Below are positions 9,306 through 18,660 of a DNA stretch of 64,000 nucleotides, in pieces. Both the position numbers and the translations under genes were made by a program. The stretch spans positions 19,308 to 83,307 of the forward strand of contig NZ_JAQLFL010000009.1 of assembly GCF_028206995.1 (NCBI RefSeq), written 5' to 3'. The DNA is from Collinsella aerofaciens. GTDB lineage: Bacteria > Actinomycetota > Coriobacteriia > Coriobacteriales > Coriobacteriaceae. A model generated the notes under the pieces. That model did not search any database, was not told the DNA's origin, and saw only the letters and a program-made list of their open reading frames with translations. Each line of letters starts with the position of its first letter. Within the stretch, counting starts at the first letter, position 1.

Positions 9306-9959
9306 CTACCCCCTCAGCTCGGACAGGTCGCGCGCATCGAGCGAGTGGGAGTCGTCCCAAATGCGACGCACGACGATGGACATGATGATGACGGCAAAGA
9401 TGGCGTCGGTGGCGATACCGATCTCGATGATCTCGGGAGCGGTGGGGGCCAAAAGCGCAAGCGTCACATGGCTGCCGTTTTCCATAAGGCAGTATCCAAA
9501 GATCTGCTTCATGATGTTGCGCTGCGAGATGATGCAGGTGAGGCCCACAAAGAAGTGAGCGAAGCTAATAGCGAGCGCAGGCGTTGCGACCTCGGCCGTG
9601 GGCAGGCTGATCTGCGTCACGACGGCAAAGCAAATCGCGACCTCGACGGCGATGATGCAGATGGCCCACGCGGGCTTAAGGCCAGCCTTGAGCGATGCGT
9701 CGCTCGGCTCACCCATCTTCTTGTACGCACGGTTGAGGATATAAGGGACCAGGACGACCTTGGTGATAAAGGCAGATCCGGCCCACATAAGCAGCTCCTG
9801 CGCACCGGTAGTGGCACCGAGCGTAGCGAGCAGCCCCACGAGCACCAGCGACTGCACCGCATACCAGTTGATGGCATGTTTGATGTTCTTGGAGACGACC
9901 ACCATGGTGGACGTGACGATCAGAAGGCCGCCAAGGATGTTGACGATCGAATAACCCAT
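9306..9959 (-). CDS. hyfE: Hydrogenase-4 membrane subunit E (NuoK-like)
   Basis: A 217-residue, almost wholly hydrophobic protein with about six to seven helices (GYSIVNILGGLLIVTSTMVV at the start). Length and position between hyfD and hyfF match HyfE, a NuoK-like subunit with extra helices. Its role is ion translocation in the membrane arm of the formate hydrogenlyase. It is separated from hyfF by three bases, and the C-terminal tail (RRIWDDSHSLDARDLSELRG) is soluble. Confidence 0.88.
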   Translation of the reverse strand: MGYSIVNILGGLLIVTSTMVVVSKNIKHAINWYAVQSLVLVGLLATLGATTGAQELLMWAGSAFITKVVLVPYILNRAYKKMGEPSDASLKAGLKPAWAICIIAVEVAICFAVVTQISLPTAEVATPALAISFAHFFVGLTCIISQRNIMKQIFGYCLMENGSHVTLALLAPTAPEIIEIGIATDAIFAVIIMSIVVRRIWDDSHSLDARDLSELRG

Positions 9960-9972
9960 GTCGTTCTACCTC

Positions 9973-11430
9973 CTAACCGATCCAGCTGGCCGAAAGCGGG
10001 CCGCTGACGATGACCATGATGATGAGCACGATGAACACGAACGCCATCGCGCGGGGAAGCGGGGCACCCGCAGCGACCTCTTCGCTCGGCTCGCCGGGCA
10101 GGCAATAGCCCATCCACTTAAGGAACCATGCAAAGGTGGCGACGGTCTCGGCGACCATAATGCACGCGAGCACCAGGATCGCGACGTTGCCGGCACCCAC
10201 AGAAAAGCCGCCGGCGATGATCTGGAACTTCGAGAAGAACGTGTTCATGGGCGGCACGCCGGCAATGGCGAGCGCCGCGACACCAAAGCCCACGCCCGAG
10301 ATCGGGTACTTCTTTACGATGCCGCGAAGCTTGGGCAGCATACGCGTGCCGAGCGTAAAGGAGAACGAACCGGCGATCAGGAAGAACAGCGTCTTGGCGA
10401 AAGCGTGGTTAAAGATGTGGCACACGGCGCCGTCAAAGGCCAGCTGGCTGCCAAAGACCGAAAGGCCCAGACCAAAGAACACATAGGAGAGCTGGGCAAT
10501 CGTGGAGAAGGCCAGCAGACGCTTCATGTCCTTTTGCGGCAGGTACATCAGGAAACCAAAGAGCATGGTGACCATGGCGTCGATAATGGCAACCCAGCCC
10601 ACGATCTCAGGAATCTCGCCGGCAGAGACGAGTGCACGCGCGAACACGCACACGCCGACTTTGACCATCGAGGCACCATGCAGGTAGGCCGAAACAGGCG
10701 TCGGCGCCTCCATGGCCGAAGGCAGCCACATGTACATGGGAACCTGTGCGGACTTGGCCCAGGCCGCAAACAGCACGAGCAAAAGGACGATGGCCTTGAG
10801 CTTGGCGTCGAGGCCGGCAATCGCGGTAATGGCGAAGGTGCCGGTGTGGGCAAACACAATGGCGGCGCCCAGATACAGGCCGAGCGCACCGATATGCGTA
10901 ATGATCAGGGCCTTCATGCCGGCCTTCTTGGCCGTAGGCGACATGTAGTAGCTAATGAGGCCCCAAGAGCACGCACCCGTGATCTCAAAGAACACGAGCT
11001 GGCCCAAAAGGGTCGAGCTGTACACGAGGCCGGCCATGGCGCCGATGAAGGTCGCGAGGTACGCGTAGAAGCGACGACGCGGCGCGTCGGGATGCTCACG
11101 GTTATTCTCGCTCATATAGGGAATCGAATAGATCACGACAAGCAGGCCGATACCCACAAAGGCGGGCGCGAGCAGCGTGCTCATGCGATCGAAGGTGAAT
11201 CCCATAACGAGGGTCTGCCCAAACGAGATCAGGGGGACCTGCGTGTCGGGCATGCCGGCGCCAGCGAAATTCGCGGCGAGGGCGATGGTGCAGACCGTCG
11301 AGACGGCGGCACCCAAAACGCTGAACCACTTGGCGTACGGACGGGGGAACAGGGCGACGAGCACCGAGGCCACCATCGGGGCCGCGATAGCGACCAAGCC
11401 GAGAAGGGACAGACTGACTGCAAATGACAT
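9973..11430 (-). CDS. hyfD: Hydrogenase-4 membrane subunit D (NuoL/M/N-like antiporter subunit)
   Basis: A 485-residue polytopic protein with about 13-14 hydrophobic helices and the signature WAKSAQVPMYMWLPSAME followed by APTPVSAYLHGA. A Lys in the AKSAQ helix and Glu/Asp residues in neighbouring helices are the usual proton-path residues of this family. It lies between hyfC and hyfE as in known hyf operons. I see no truncation. Confidence 0.9.
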   Translation of the reverse strand: MSFAVSLSLLGLVAIAAPMVASVLVALFPRPYAKWFSVLGAAVSTVCTIALAANFAGAGMPDTQVPLISFGQTLVMGFTFDRMSTLLAPAFVGIGLLVVIYSIPYMSENNREHPDAPRRRFYAYLATFIGAMAGLVYSSTLLGQLVFFEITGACSWGLISYYMSPTAKKAGMKALIITHIGALGLYLGAAIVFAHTGTFAITAIAGLDAKLKAIVLLLVLFAAWAKSAQVPMYMWLPSAMEAPTPVSAYLHGASMVKVGVCVFARALVSAGEIPEIVGWVAIIDAMVTMLFGFLMYLPQKDMKRLLAFSTIAQLSYVFFGLGLSVFGSQLAFDGAVCHIFNHAFAKTLFFLIAGSFSFTLGTRMLPKLRGIVKKYPISGVGFGVAALAIAGVPPMNTFFSKFQIIAGGFSVGAGNVAILVLACIMVAETVATFAWFLKWMGYCLPGEPSEEVAAGAPLPRAMAFVFIVLIIMVIVSGPLSASWIG

Positions 11431-11445
11431 TGTTTCTCCCTTCTC

Positions 11446-12372
11446 CTACACGCCGACGACCACGAAGACAAACGCCAGAACGGCGATGCCCACGACGGCC
11501 CAGGTCTGATTACCGAGCACCTTAAAACGCGAACGCGAGCAGGAGTTCTCGATCACGCCGCACACGACAAAGTCGATCAGGCACTTCACCAGGAAGATGA
11601 CCGCACCCAGAACGGCGGCGGCGCCCACGGTCGCGGGCTCGCCCCAGGGGACGAAGATCGCGCAGAACCAGGCGACGACCAGGACCTGCTTCATGGACAT
11701 GGCGAGCTTTGCCATCGCAAGCGACGGGCCGGAAAGCTCGGCGAGCGGACCTTCCTGAAGCTCTTGCTCGGCCTCGGCCTGATCAAACGGCAGCTTGCCG
11801 AGTTCCATGTAGCAGGCGATCGCAAAGGCGATGCCAGCGAGGATCACGGCGACCGGCGCGTCGATGGCGCCCGTCATGATGTGCTGACCCATGGTGGCGA
11901 TGTCGGTGGAACCGCACACCAGGGCGGCGGCAAACAGCGCCAGCAGCATGGACGGCTCGATGAGCACGCTCATGAGCAGCTCGCGGACACCGCCGATACC
12001 GGCATAGGCGTTGGACGAATCCACACCGCAGAGGGCGAAGAAGAAGCGGGCGAGCGCCAGGCTGTACATGATGGTGATGGCGTCACCAAAGACCGGGATG
12101 GGGCTTTGTGCCGTAAAGAGCGGCAGGCCCATCGCGAGCATAAAGGCGACGGCGAAGAACAGCGGCGGCATAATGCGCAGCGCAAAGCTCGCGTCCTCGC
12201 TCTGGGACTCGGGGCGCGCAAAGAGCTTGGTCAGGTCGCGGTAGTCCTGCATGATGCTGGGGCCGCGACGGTTGTGCATCTTGGCGCGGATCACGCGGCC
12301 GAGACCGGAGAAGAACGGCGCAACGGCCATGACGACCACGCCCTGCAGAACGGCAAGTACGATGTTGTTCAT
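11446..12372 (-). CDS. hyfC: Hydrogenase membrane subunit C (NuoH-like)
   Basis: A 308-residue subunit with about eight hydrophobic helices. The cytoplasmic loops match NuoH/HycD: RRGPSIMQDYRDLTKLF early, and the acidic loop LPFDQAEAEQELQEGPLAEL near residue 200, which in complex I lies close to the quinone-binding cavity. It anchors the hydrogenase arm to the antiporter-like subunits. Complete, with 12 bases to hyfB upstream. Confidence 0.92.
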   Translation of the reverse strand: MNNIVLAVLQGVVVMAVAPFFSGLGRVIRAKMHNRRGPSIMQDYRDLTKLFARPESQSEDASFALRIMPPLFFAVAFMLAMGLPLFTAQSPIPVFGDAITIMYSLALARFFFALCGVDSSNAYAGIGGVRELLMSVLIEPSMLLALFAAALVCGSTDIATMGQHIMTGAIDAPVAVILAGIAFAIACYMELGKLPFDQAEAEQELQEGPLAELSGPSLAMAKLAMSMKQVLVVAWFCAIFVPWGEPATVGAAAVLGAVIFLVKCLIDFVVCGVIENSCSRSRFKVLGNQTWAVVGIAVLAFVFVVVGV

Positions 12373-12384
12373 GCTCTCCCCTCC

Positions 12385-14403
12385 TTAACCCATTTGCACG
12401 GCGAGCATGAGGAACACCACGAGTGCCGCGACGATGTAGCAGATATAGATGCTGTAGTTGCCGCCCTCGAGCTTAGTCGCGAGGTCGGCGAGCTTCTCGA
12501 CACCCTTATGCGGGGCATCGACGAGAACCTTGTCGGGTACGGGCTCCACAGCCTCAGCCACACCGATGAGCTTCTGGAAGAAGTGCGCGATGGACCAGCA
12601 GACGGCCGTGCAGCGGTCGCGCAGCGTGTAGAGCGGCTGCATAAACCAGGACACCTCGGAGGCAAAGGTCGTGGCCACGACGGGCATATGCTCGTTGGGA
12701 GCATAGCCGCATGCCCACGGCTGGGACTTCTGCACCTTGCCGACGGTCTTGAGCTTGCGATAACCGCAGGCAAGGCCGACAAGCACCACGAGCGCAATGG
12801 CGATCGCAGGCGTGGAGGTGGCAGCGCCGGAGTATTGGTTCATGAGCTCCATGCCCTCGGCGGCAAACACGCCACCGTACGGATGCAGCACGGACGCGGC
12901 GACATCGACCAACATGGGCGCGATCACGGGAGCGCCAATGCCCAGCACGACGCAGATGGCCGCGAGCAGGCCCTGCGCAAACACCATAGGGGCGGGAACC
13001 TCCTTGGCATTGGCCGCGGCCTCGGAGCGGGGCGCGGAGGCAAAGGAGACGCCATAGGCCTTGACGAAGCACGTGACAGCCAGCGCGCCGGTAATGGCAA
13101 GCGCGACGGCAGCGAACACGGCCACGATCATGACGGCCTTGTCACCCTGCATGGCGGCATTAAACAGCGACTGGTAGGTAAACCACTCAGACACAAAGCC
13201 GTTGAAGGGCGGGATGGCCGAGATGGCAAGCGCGCCAACGAGGAAGCAGATGGCCGTTGCCGGCATACGACGGAACAGGCCGCCCATCTTCTCCATATTG
13301 CGCGTACCCGTGGAGTACAGCAGCGCACCGGCGCCCAAGAACAGCTCGCCCTTAAACATCGCGTGGTTAAACGTGTGGTAGAGGGCGGCCATCAGAGCCA
13401 GGACGGCGATGCCGACAGAGTTGAGCGCCATGGCAGCCATGGAGGCGCCGACGCCTAGCAGAATGATGCCGATGTTCTCGACGGAGTGATAGGCCAGCAG
13501 GCGCTTGATGTCATGCTCCTGCAGGGCGAAGGCCACGCCGAGGACCGACGAGATCGCACCGAAGACCATGACCATAAGGCCCCACCAGACCTGAACGCCC
13601 GAGGCGGAGAGCAGGTCGAGACCCACCTTGAGGATACCGAAGATACCGATCTTGATCATGCCGCCGGACATGAGGGCCGACACGTTGGACGGCGCCTCGG
13701 GATGCGCCTTGGGCAGCCAGCCGTGCAGCGGGATGATACCGGCCTTGGCGCCAAAGCCAAAGAAGGCGAGCACGAAGCACACGGATGCGACGACGGGGCT
13801 AAACTGCGTGGCGCGGAAATCCGCAAAGGCAAACGAGCCGCCGGCGAAGTTGGTCATGGTGAGGAAGCTCGCCATGATGAGCACAAAGCCCACGTGCGCG
13901 ATCACAAAGTAGAGCCAACCGCCATGGATGGAGTTCTCGTTCTCCTCGATCACGACCAGGAAGTACGAGGTCAGCGACATGAGCTCAAAGGCGACCAGGA
14001 ACCAAAACACGTTGTCGGCGGTGATGACGAGCATCATGGACGCCACGAAGGTGTTAAAGAAGAAGCCGGCGCGGCCCTTTTTGCCCGGGTACTCATCAAA
14101 GTAGTTGAGACCGTAGATCGAACCGGCAAACGCGAGCACCGAGATGAGCGCCACGAACAGGCCGGACAGCTGATTGAGCAGCAGCTGGAAATGGGCAAAC
14201 GGGAAGAACACGATGGTGTCGACCGACGTGACATCGCCCAGCACGGCCTGGATACCGGCCACGAACGAAAGCACCGCGGCGACGGCGCCGATAAGGCAGC
14301 CGGCGGTCTTGGCGGCGTTATCGGCCTTGATCAGCAGAACCGAGGCGAGCGCACCGATGCACGAGACGGCAAGCGATGCGATAAACAGCGTCATGCTATC
14401 CAT
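12385..14403 (-). CDS. hyfB: Hydrogenase membrane subunit B (NuoL-like antiporter subunit)
   Basis: A 672-residue NuoL-like protein, the length expected for HycC/HyfB, with about 15-16 helices. It shows FGAKAGIIPLHGWLPKAHPE and APSNVSALMSG, the HSVENIGIILLG loop and a late C-terminal helix. Its ATG overlaps the end of hyfA by eight bases, suggesting translational coupling. It couples electron transfer to ion movement in the membrane arm. Confidence 0.93.
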   Translation of the reverse strand: MDSMTLFIASLAVSCIGALASVLLIKADNAAKTAGCLIGAVAAVLSFVAGIQAVLGDVTSVDTIVFFPFAHFQLLLNQLSGLFVALISVLAFAGSIYGLNYFDEYPGKKGRAGFFFNTFVASMMLVITADNVFWFLVAFELMSLTSYFLVVIEENENSIHGGWLYFVIAHVGFVLIMASFLTMTNFAGGSFAFADFRATQFSPVVASVCFVLAFFGFGAKAGIIPLHGWLPKAHPEAPSNVSALMSGGMIKIGIFGILKVGLDLLSASGVQVWWGLMVMVFGAISSVLGVAFALQEHDIKRLLAYHSVENIGIILLGVGASMAAMALNSVGIAVLALMAALYHTFNHAMFKGELFLGAGALLYSTGTRNMEKMGGLFRRMPATAICFLVGALAISAIPPFNGFVSEWFTYQSLFNAAMQGDKAVMIVAVFAAVALAITGALAVTCFVKAYGVSFASAPRSEAAANAKEVPAPMVFAQGLLAAICVVLGIGAPVIAPMLVDVAASVLHPYGGVFAAEGMELMNQYSGAATSTPAIAIALVVLVGLACGYRKLKTVGKVQKSQPWACGYAPNEHMPVVATTFASEVSWFMQPLYTLRDRCTAVCWSIAHFFQKLIGVAEAVEPVPDKVLVDAPHKGVEKLADLATKLEGGNYSIYICYIVAALVVFLMLAVQMG

Positions 14404-15013
14404 TGTTTACGCTCCCTTCTGCTTTCTCGGACAGGCCCTGGGCCACAGCGGTAACGTCGACGACCGGACCGTTTTCGATCGAGCGCAGGCGCTTGGCCTC
14501 ATCGAGCTCGCGATCGGCCGCGCCGCCCATGACGGTCAGTGCCTTGGTGGGGCACGCCGCCACACAATGCGGGCCGTCCGGATCGAAGGCGCACAGGTCG
14601 CACTTGATGGCGCAGGTGTACTGGCCGGGAGCCCACGTAAGCAGGCTGCTCAGGGACTTAGGATACGAAGGCGTCGGGTCGCACATGCCTGCGACACCGG
14701 CGATAGACGTGCCATCGGGATGGATGGCTCCGAAGGGGCACGCGATGGCGCACAGCCTGCACCCGATGCACTCCTGCTCCTTGACGTGGATGCGGTCGCC
14801 ATCGTGCTCGATGGCATTCACCGGGCAAACCTCGGCGCAGGGGGCACCCTCGCAATGGTGGCAGGCAAGGGCGGCCGAAATACCGCCGGTCTTCACGAGC
14901 GCCAGGCGCGGCGTATCCTGAAGACCCTGCATCCGGTGGGCGTCGGCACAGGCGGACTGGCATGTTCCGCAGCCGATGCACCTCTCCGGGTTGATGTCGA
15001 TGAAGCGGTTCAT
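14396..15013 (-). CDS. hyfA: Formate hydrogenlyase electron-transfer Fe-S protein A
   Basis: A 205-residue polyferredoxin of the HycB/HyfA/HydN family. It carries four [4Fe-4S] motifs: CIGCGTCQSAC, CHHCEGAPCAEVCP, CIGCRLCAIACP and CDLC..CVAACP. It carries electrons from FdhF to the hydrogenase small subunit. The ATG at 15013 is preferred over a GTG six bases upstream because AAAGGAAG is correctly spaced for it. First gene of the hyf block, 78 bases after the fdhF stop. Confidence 0.9.
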   Translation of the reverse strand: MNRFIDINPERCIGCGTCQSACADAHRMQGLQDTPRLALVKTGGISAALACHHCEGAPCAEVCPVNAIEHDGDRIHVKEQECIGCRLCAIACPFGAIHPDGTSIAGVAGMCDPTPSYPKSLSSLLTWAPGQYTCAIKCDLCAFDPDGPHCVAACPTKALTVMGGAADRELDEAKRLRSIENGPVVDVTAVAQGLSEKAEGSVNNG

Positions 15014-15091
15014 CCCCACTTCCTTTCAAAATAACGGGCCGGGCTCCCGAACGTACGGGACGCCCGGCCCAAAAAGCCAACGAGAACGGGA

Positions 15092-17314
15092 CTACACGAT
15101 TTGATTCACGTGCGTCTCGTCGTCGAACTTGGCGACGCCGGGCTCAACATCCTGGGGAGCGGCGGCGTCCACCAGAGCCTGCTTGAGCTCGGTGTACTGA
15201 CGTTCGACCTCGCCCTCTGCCCAGACCTGGTCGGCAATGGCGTCGACCTGGCAGGCGGAGAACTTGTCCTCGGGCGTATGCGAGACCGGGTCGACCTTGT
15301 GCATGGTCAGCTCGTTGCACTTGCCGATCCACCACTGGTAGGTCATATAGACCGTGCCCTTGTTGATGCGGTCGCTCACGTCGGCGCGGCTGTATACCTG
15401 GCCGCGGCGGCTGTGGATCGAGACGATGTCGCCATTCTTGATGCCGCGTGCCTGGGCGTCCGCGGGATTCATGCGGACAAAGCCGGGCTCGTCGGCAAGC
15501 AGTGCCAGCGTCTTGCAGTTGCCGGTCATCGAGCGGCAGCTGTAGTGGCCGACCTCGCGGACGGTGCACAGGATGAGCGGGTACTCATCGTCGGGAAGCT
15601 CGGAGGGCGCCTCCCAGTCGTGTGCCATCAGGTTGGCGCGGCCGTCCTTGGTGGTGAACTTGCCACCAGCGAACATGTCGGGCGTACCGTGGTCGTTCAC
15701 ATCGGTGCTCTTGACGGGCCACTGGGCGTAACCGCCCTCGGGAGCCATCTTCTCGTAGGTCGCGCCCACAAAGTTGGGGCACAGGCTAATGCACTCGTTC
15801 CAGATCTGCTCGGTGTTGTCGTAGTGCATGGGATAGCCCATGCGCGTAGACAGGTCCGCGAAGATCTCCCAGTCGTGACGGCACTCGCCCTTGGGCGGAA
15901 CGGCCGCGTCAAAGTGCTGGAAGCTACGGTCGGATGCGGTAAAGACACCCTCGTGCTCGCCCCAAGAGGTAGCGGGCAGGATGACGTCGGCGAGCATGGT
16001 CGTCTGCGTCATAAAGATGTCCTGGCAAATGAACAGATCCAGCTCGGAGAGCGTCTTGCGCATACCGGCCGAATCGGGCTCGGTCTGCACCGGGTCCTCG
16101 CCGTAGTTGTAGAAGCAGTGCACCTTGCCCTCGTCGACCAGGTGGCCCAGATCGGTGAGCTTGTAGCCCTCCTCGAGCGGGAGCTTCTCCTCGGGCACGC
16201 CCCAGGCCTTGGCGAACTTGGCGCGCGCGGCCGGGTCGGTGACCTTTTGATAGCCAGGGTACAGGTTGGGCAGCATGCCCATATCGCAGGAGCCCTGGAC
16301 GTTATTCTGACCGCGCACGGGCGCGAGGCCGGAATTGGGTTTGCCGATCTGGCCGGCAACGCAGGCGATGGAGGCGATGGTGTGCACCGTCTTCAGGTTC
16401 TGCTTCTGCTGGCATACGCCCATGCCCCAGCCAATGATGGCAGAGGGCTTCGCCGTGGCGTACATCTCGGCAGCTTGGTGGATCAACGCGGGCTCGACAC
16501 CCGTGATGTCCTGTACGGATTCGGGAGTGTAGTTCTTGATGGTCTCCCACCACTCGTCAAAGCCGTTCGTGTGCTCGGCGACGAATTCCTTGTCGTAGAG
16601 GCCATCGTTGACCAAGCAGTTGGCAAAGGCGTTGAGGAACGCGACGTTGCAACCGTTCTTGATCGGAAGGTAGAGATCGGCGATACGCGCGGTTTCGATA
16701 TGGCGCGGGTCGGCGACGATGATCTTGCAACCCTTTTCTTTGGCTCGCACGATACGCCTTGCGACGATGGGGTGCGAATCGGCAGGGTTATAGCCGAAGA
16801 GGAAAATGCAGCCCGCATCCTCCATACCGGGGATGGAGCATGACATGCAACCTGAACCAACCGTGTCCATCAGACCGAGGACAGTAGGGCCGTGTCAAGT
16901 ACGGGCGCAGTTGTCTACGCTGTGGGTGCCGATGCACGCACGCGTAAACTTCTGCATGACGTAGTTCGCCTCATTGCCGCCGCCTCGCGAAGAGCCGGTG
17001 GTCATGACAGCGTTAGGACCATATTCGTCAATTATGGCCTGCATCTTAGATGCGGTGAAATCCAGCGCCTCGTCCCAGCTTACGCGCTCAAGATCCGCGC
17101 CCTTAGTGCGGCGGATCATCGGGTGCAGTACGCGAGGAGTCAAGATCTTGGTGTCGTTGATGAAGTCGTAGCCGCTCATGCCCTTAAGGCACAGCTCGCC
17201 CTGATTGGTGATGCCGTTGAGCGGTTCGGTACCCACGACCTGGCCGTTTTGGACCAGGAGGTTAAACTGGCAACCGGCGCCGCAGTACGGGCAGATCACT
17301 TTATGCTTCTCCAT
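15092..17314 (-). CDS. fdhF: Formate dehydrogenase H, selenocysteine-containing
   Basis: 740 residues read through an in-frame TGA at 16895-16897, which is codon 140, the same position as Sec140 of E. coli FdhF. Around it the protein reads VDNCART-Sec-HGPTVLGLMDT, closely like the E. coli site. The N-terminal [4Fe-4S] motif has Cys8, Cys11, Cys15 and the later CLKG. Further matches to FdhF are FGYNPADSHPI, RGQNNVQGSCDMG and MTYQWWIGKCNEL. It oxidises formate to CO2 with a Mo/W-bis-MGD cofactor and gives electrons to the hyf Fe-S proteins. The ATG at 17314 has a strong GGAGG. Automatic callers will split this gene in two at the TGA. Confidence 0.95.
16859..16897 (-). promoter_or_regulatory. 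SECIS-like hairpin after the fdhF UGA
   Basis: Directly after the TGA the message can fold a short stem (TGTCC with GGACA) over a ten-base loop that contains GGTCT. Bacterial SECIS elements sit immediately 3' of the UGA inside the coding region and are bound by SelB; the E. coli fdhF element also has GGUCU in its apical loop. The stem is 11 bases after the UGA. The structure is drawn by eye. Confidence 0.7.
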
Positions 17315-17390
17315 GACACCCTCCTTCCTTTCTCTGCTACCGAGTAATCGGTACGTATATGACAATCGTTGGGCTTGTATGGCCGCCCGT

Positions 17391-17909
17391 CTACGCCTCG
17401 TTTTCGATGGTGGCGCGGGCACGCTCGGCAGTCAGTTCTGCCAGGCGCTCCTCGTCTACCAGGGTGAGGCCCTTGGTCGGGCACGCCTCGGCACACGCCG
17501 GACCGCCGGGACGGTCCACGCACAGGTCGCACTTGAGCACGAAGCTCTTAGTCTGCGAACCCACGCGCACGTCGCCCATCAAGACGGGGACCTGCGTGGT
17601 CGCCACGCTCACGGCGCCAAAGGGGCATGCCATGACGCAGCTCTTGCAGCCGATGCAGTTGTCCTCGTTGACGCCGATGCGATGGTTCTTTGGATCAAAG
17701 AACAAGGCGCCCGTGGGGCAGGCCTTGGCGCACGGAGCGTCCTCGCAGTGGTGACATGCCACCGGCGCGGAAATCTCGTAGGTGCGCGTTACGCGCAAGC
17801 GAGGTGCGGCGATGTTGCCGGGAATATCGTGTGCCTCGATGCACGCCGCCATACAGGTTTGGCACCCAATGCAGCGTGAAGAATCAGCCACGACTCGTTT
17901 ATTGCCCAT
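17391..17909 (-). CDS. Four-cluster ferredoxin-like subunit, probable FdhF partner (HycB/HydN family)
   Basis: A 172-residue protein with four [4Fe-4S] motifs: CIGCQTCMAAC, CHHCEDAPCAKACP, CIGCKSCVMACP and CDLCVDRPGGPACAEACP. It is paralogous to the HyfA-type protein in the same series. As the first gene, 76 bases before fdhF, it is the best candidate for the immediate electron acceptor of FdhF (HydN-like). The ATG at 17909 is chosen because AGGAGGG precedes it; the longer reading has no family similarity. Two such proteins in one series suggest one docks FdhF and the other the hydrogenase. Confidence 0.88.
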   Translation of the reverse strand: MGNKRVVADSSRCIGCQTCMAACIEAHDIPGNIAAPRLRVTRTYEISAPVACHHCEDAPCAKACPTGALFFDPKNHRIGVNEDNCIGCKSCVMACPFGAVSVATTQVPVLMGDVRVGSQTKSFVLKCDLCVDRPGGPACAEACPTKGLTLVDEERLAELTAERARATIENEA

Positions 17910-18061
17910 GTTGTTCACTCCCTCCTGAATCCCATGCCGGAGAGACCCTGTCGACGTTGCCCCAAGCCGCCCGTGGTCTGGCATCGGCGTATCGAGTGCA
18001 TGCGGCGAAACAGGCACTTCGATAGAATTCCTCCAACGATATACAGGTTAAATATACGCAG

Positions 18062-18114
18062 TTGCAGGGGGCAAACTTGAGCATAGGCCCTGCAATACGG
18101 GTGTATTGCAGGGG
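18062..18114. promoter_or_regulatory. Candidate operator of the formate hydrogenlyase series
   Basis: A perfect inverted repeat, CCCTGCAATAC (18088-18098) and GTATTGCAGGG (18103-18113), separated by GGGT. A further half-site TTGCAGGGG occurs at 18062-18070, giving three TTGCAGGG units within 53 bases. It lies about 180-200 bases upstream of the first Fe-S gene, next to an AT-rich stretch (about 18039-18058) that could hold the promoter. I recognise no known regulator consensus, and I see no sigma-54 -24/-12 pair here. Confidence 0.5.
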
Positions 18115-18240
18115 TTTTGGCAGGTTGGAATTATTCTCTAGAAGCTATAAAGGTGAGTGTATTACATGCGTACGCCTCAGAGATTTTTACGCGCTCTCAT
18201 TTTAGATGTACTACGCTTGTATTCAAGTTAATGGTTATTT

Positions 18241-18281
18241 ACTTGAGCGAAATAAAGTAATCGTTATAAGATGCTCAAGTA
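18241..18281 (+). promoter_or_regulatory. Promoter and operator of the toxin-antitoxin pair
   Basis: TTGAGC (18243-18248) and TATAAG (18265-18270) are spaced by 16 bases like -35 and -10 boxes. The inverted repeat ACTTGAGC (18241-18248) and GCTCAAGT (18274-18281) encloses this promoter, as expected for autoregulation by a RelB/DinJ antitoxin. A third ACTTGAGC lies at 18075-18082 beside the hydrogenase-side palindrome. Confidence 0.5.
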
Positions 18282-18336
18282 TCGGCACATGCCGCATTTG
18301 ACCGACTATATTGCACGCTCATTAAGGGGGCCAGTG

Positions 18337-18660
18337 ATGTCATCGACTCAAAAACGAGCCATCCTGCAGGTGCGCATTCGCGAGGAAGACAAGCAGCATG
18401 CCGAACATCTCTACGACGCCATGGGCACATCGCTCGCCGAGGCCGTCCGTCTATTTGTCGCGCAGAGCATTTTGATGCGCAAGCTCCCCTTTCAGCCGGT
18501 CGCCGTGCGCTCAAAGGACGGCACCGCCGCCTATGGATCGCTCAAAGCATACGGTGACCCCAATCGCCGCTCCGAGGAGCGCAATGCCTGGATTGAGTAC
18601 CTCGCTACAGATAGCGACGATTCGATTTTGGGTCCCGAGGAAGTAGATATCCATGAGTAG
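18337..18660 (+). CDS. RelB/DinJ-family antitoxin
   Basis: A 107-residue protein starting MSSTQKRAILQVRIREEDKQ, with the ribbon-helix-helix pattern VRIREEDKQHAEHLYDAMGTS and SLAEAVRLFVAQSI typical of RelB/DinJ. The C-terminal half (from about residue 45) is likely the toxin-binding tail. ATG at 18337 follows AAGGGGG at good spacing; upstream in-frame codons are not needed. Its end overlaps the start of the PIN-domain gene by eight bases, the usual antitoxin-first arrangement. It should repress its own promoter through the flanking inverted repeat. Confidence 0.8.
   Translation: MSSTQKRAILQVRIREEDKQHAEHLYDAMGTSLAEAVRLFVAQSILMRKLPFQPVAVRSKDGTAAYGSLKAYGDPNRRSEERNAWIEYLATDSDDSILGPEEVDIHE

Noticed and set aside
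5766..10007. A 1413-codon open frame on the plus strand
   Set aside because: It is fully antisense to hyfG, hyfF and hyfE, has no domain, and is rich in His, Arg and Gly, as expected from the complement of GC-biased codons.
15101..16843. A 580-codon open frame on the plus strand
   Set aside because: Mirror of the C-terminal part of fdhF; composition is that of an antisense shadow.
16868..16897. fdhF as two genes or a pseudogene split by a stop
   Set aside because: Residues on both sides of the TGA match FdhF without gap, the TGA is at the Sec position, and selenium genes are present.
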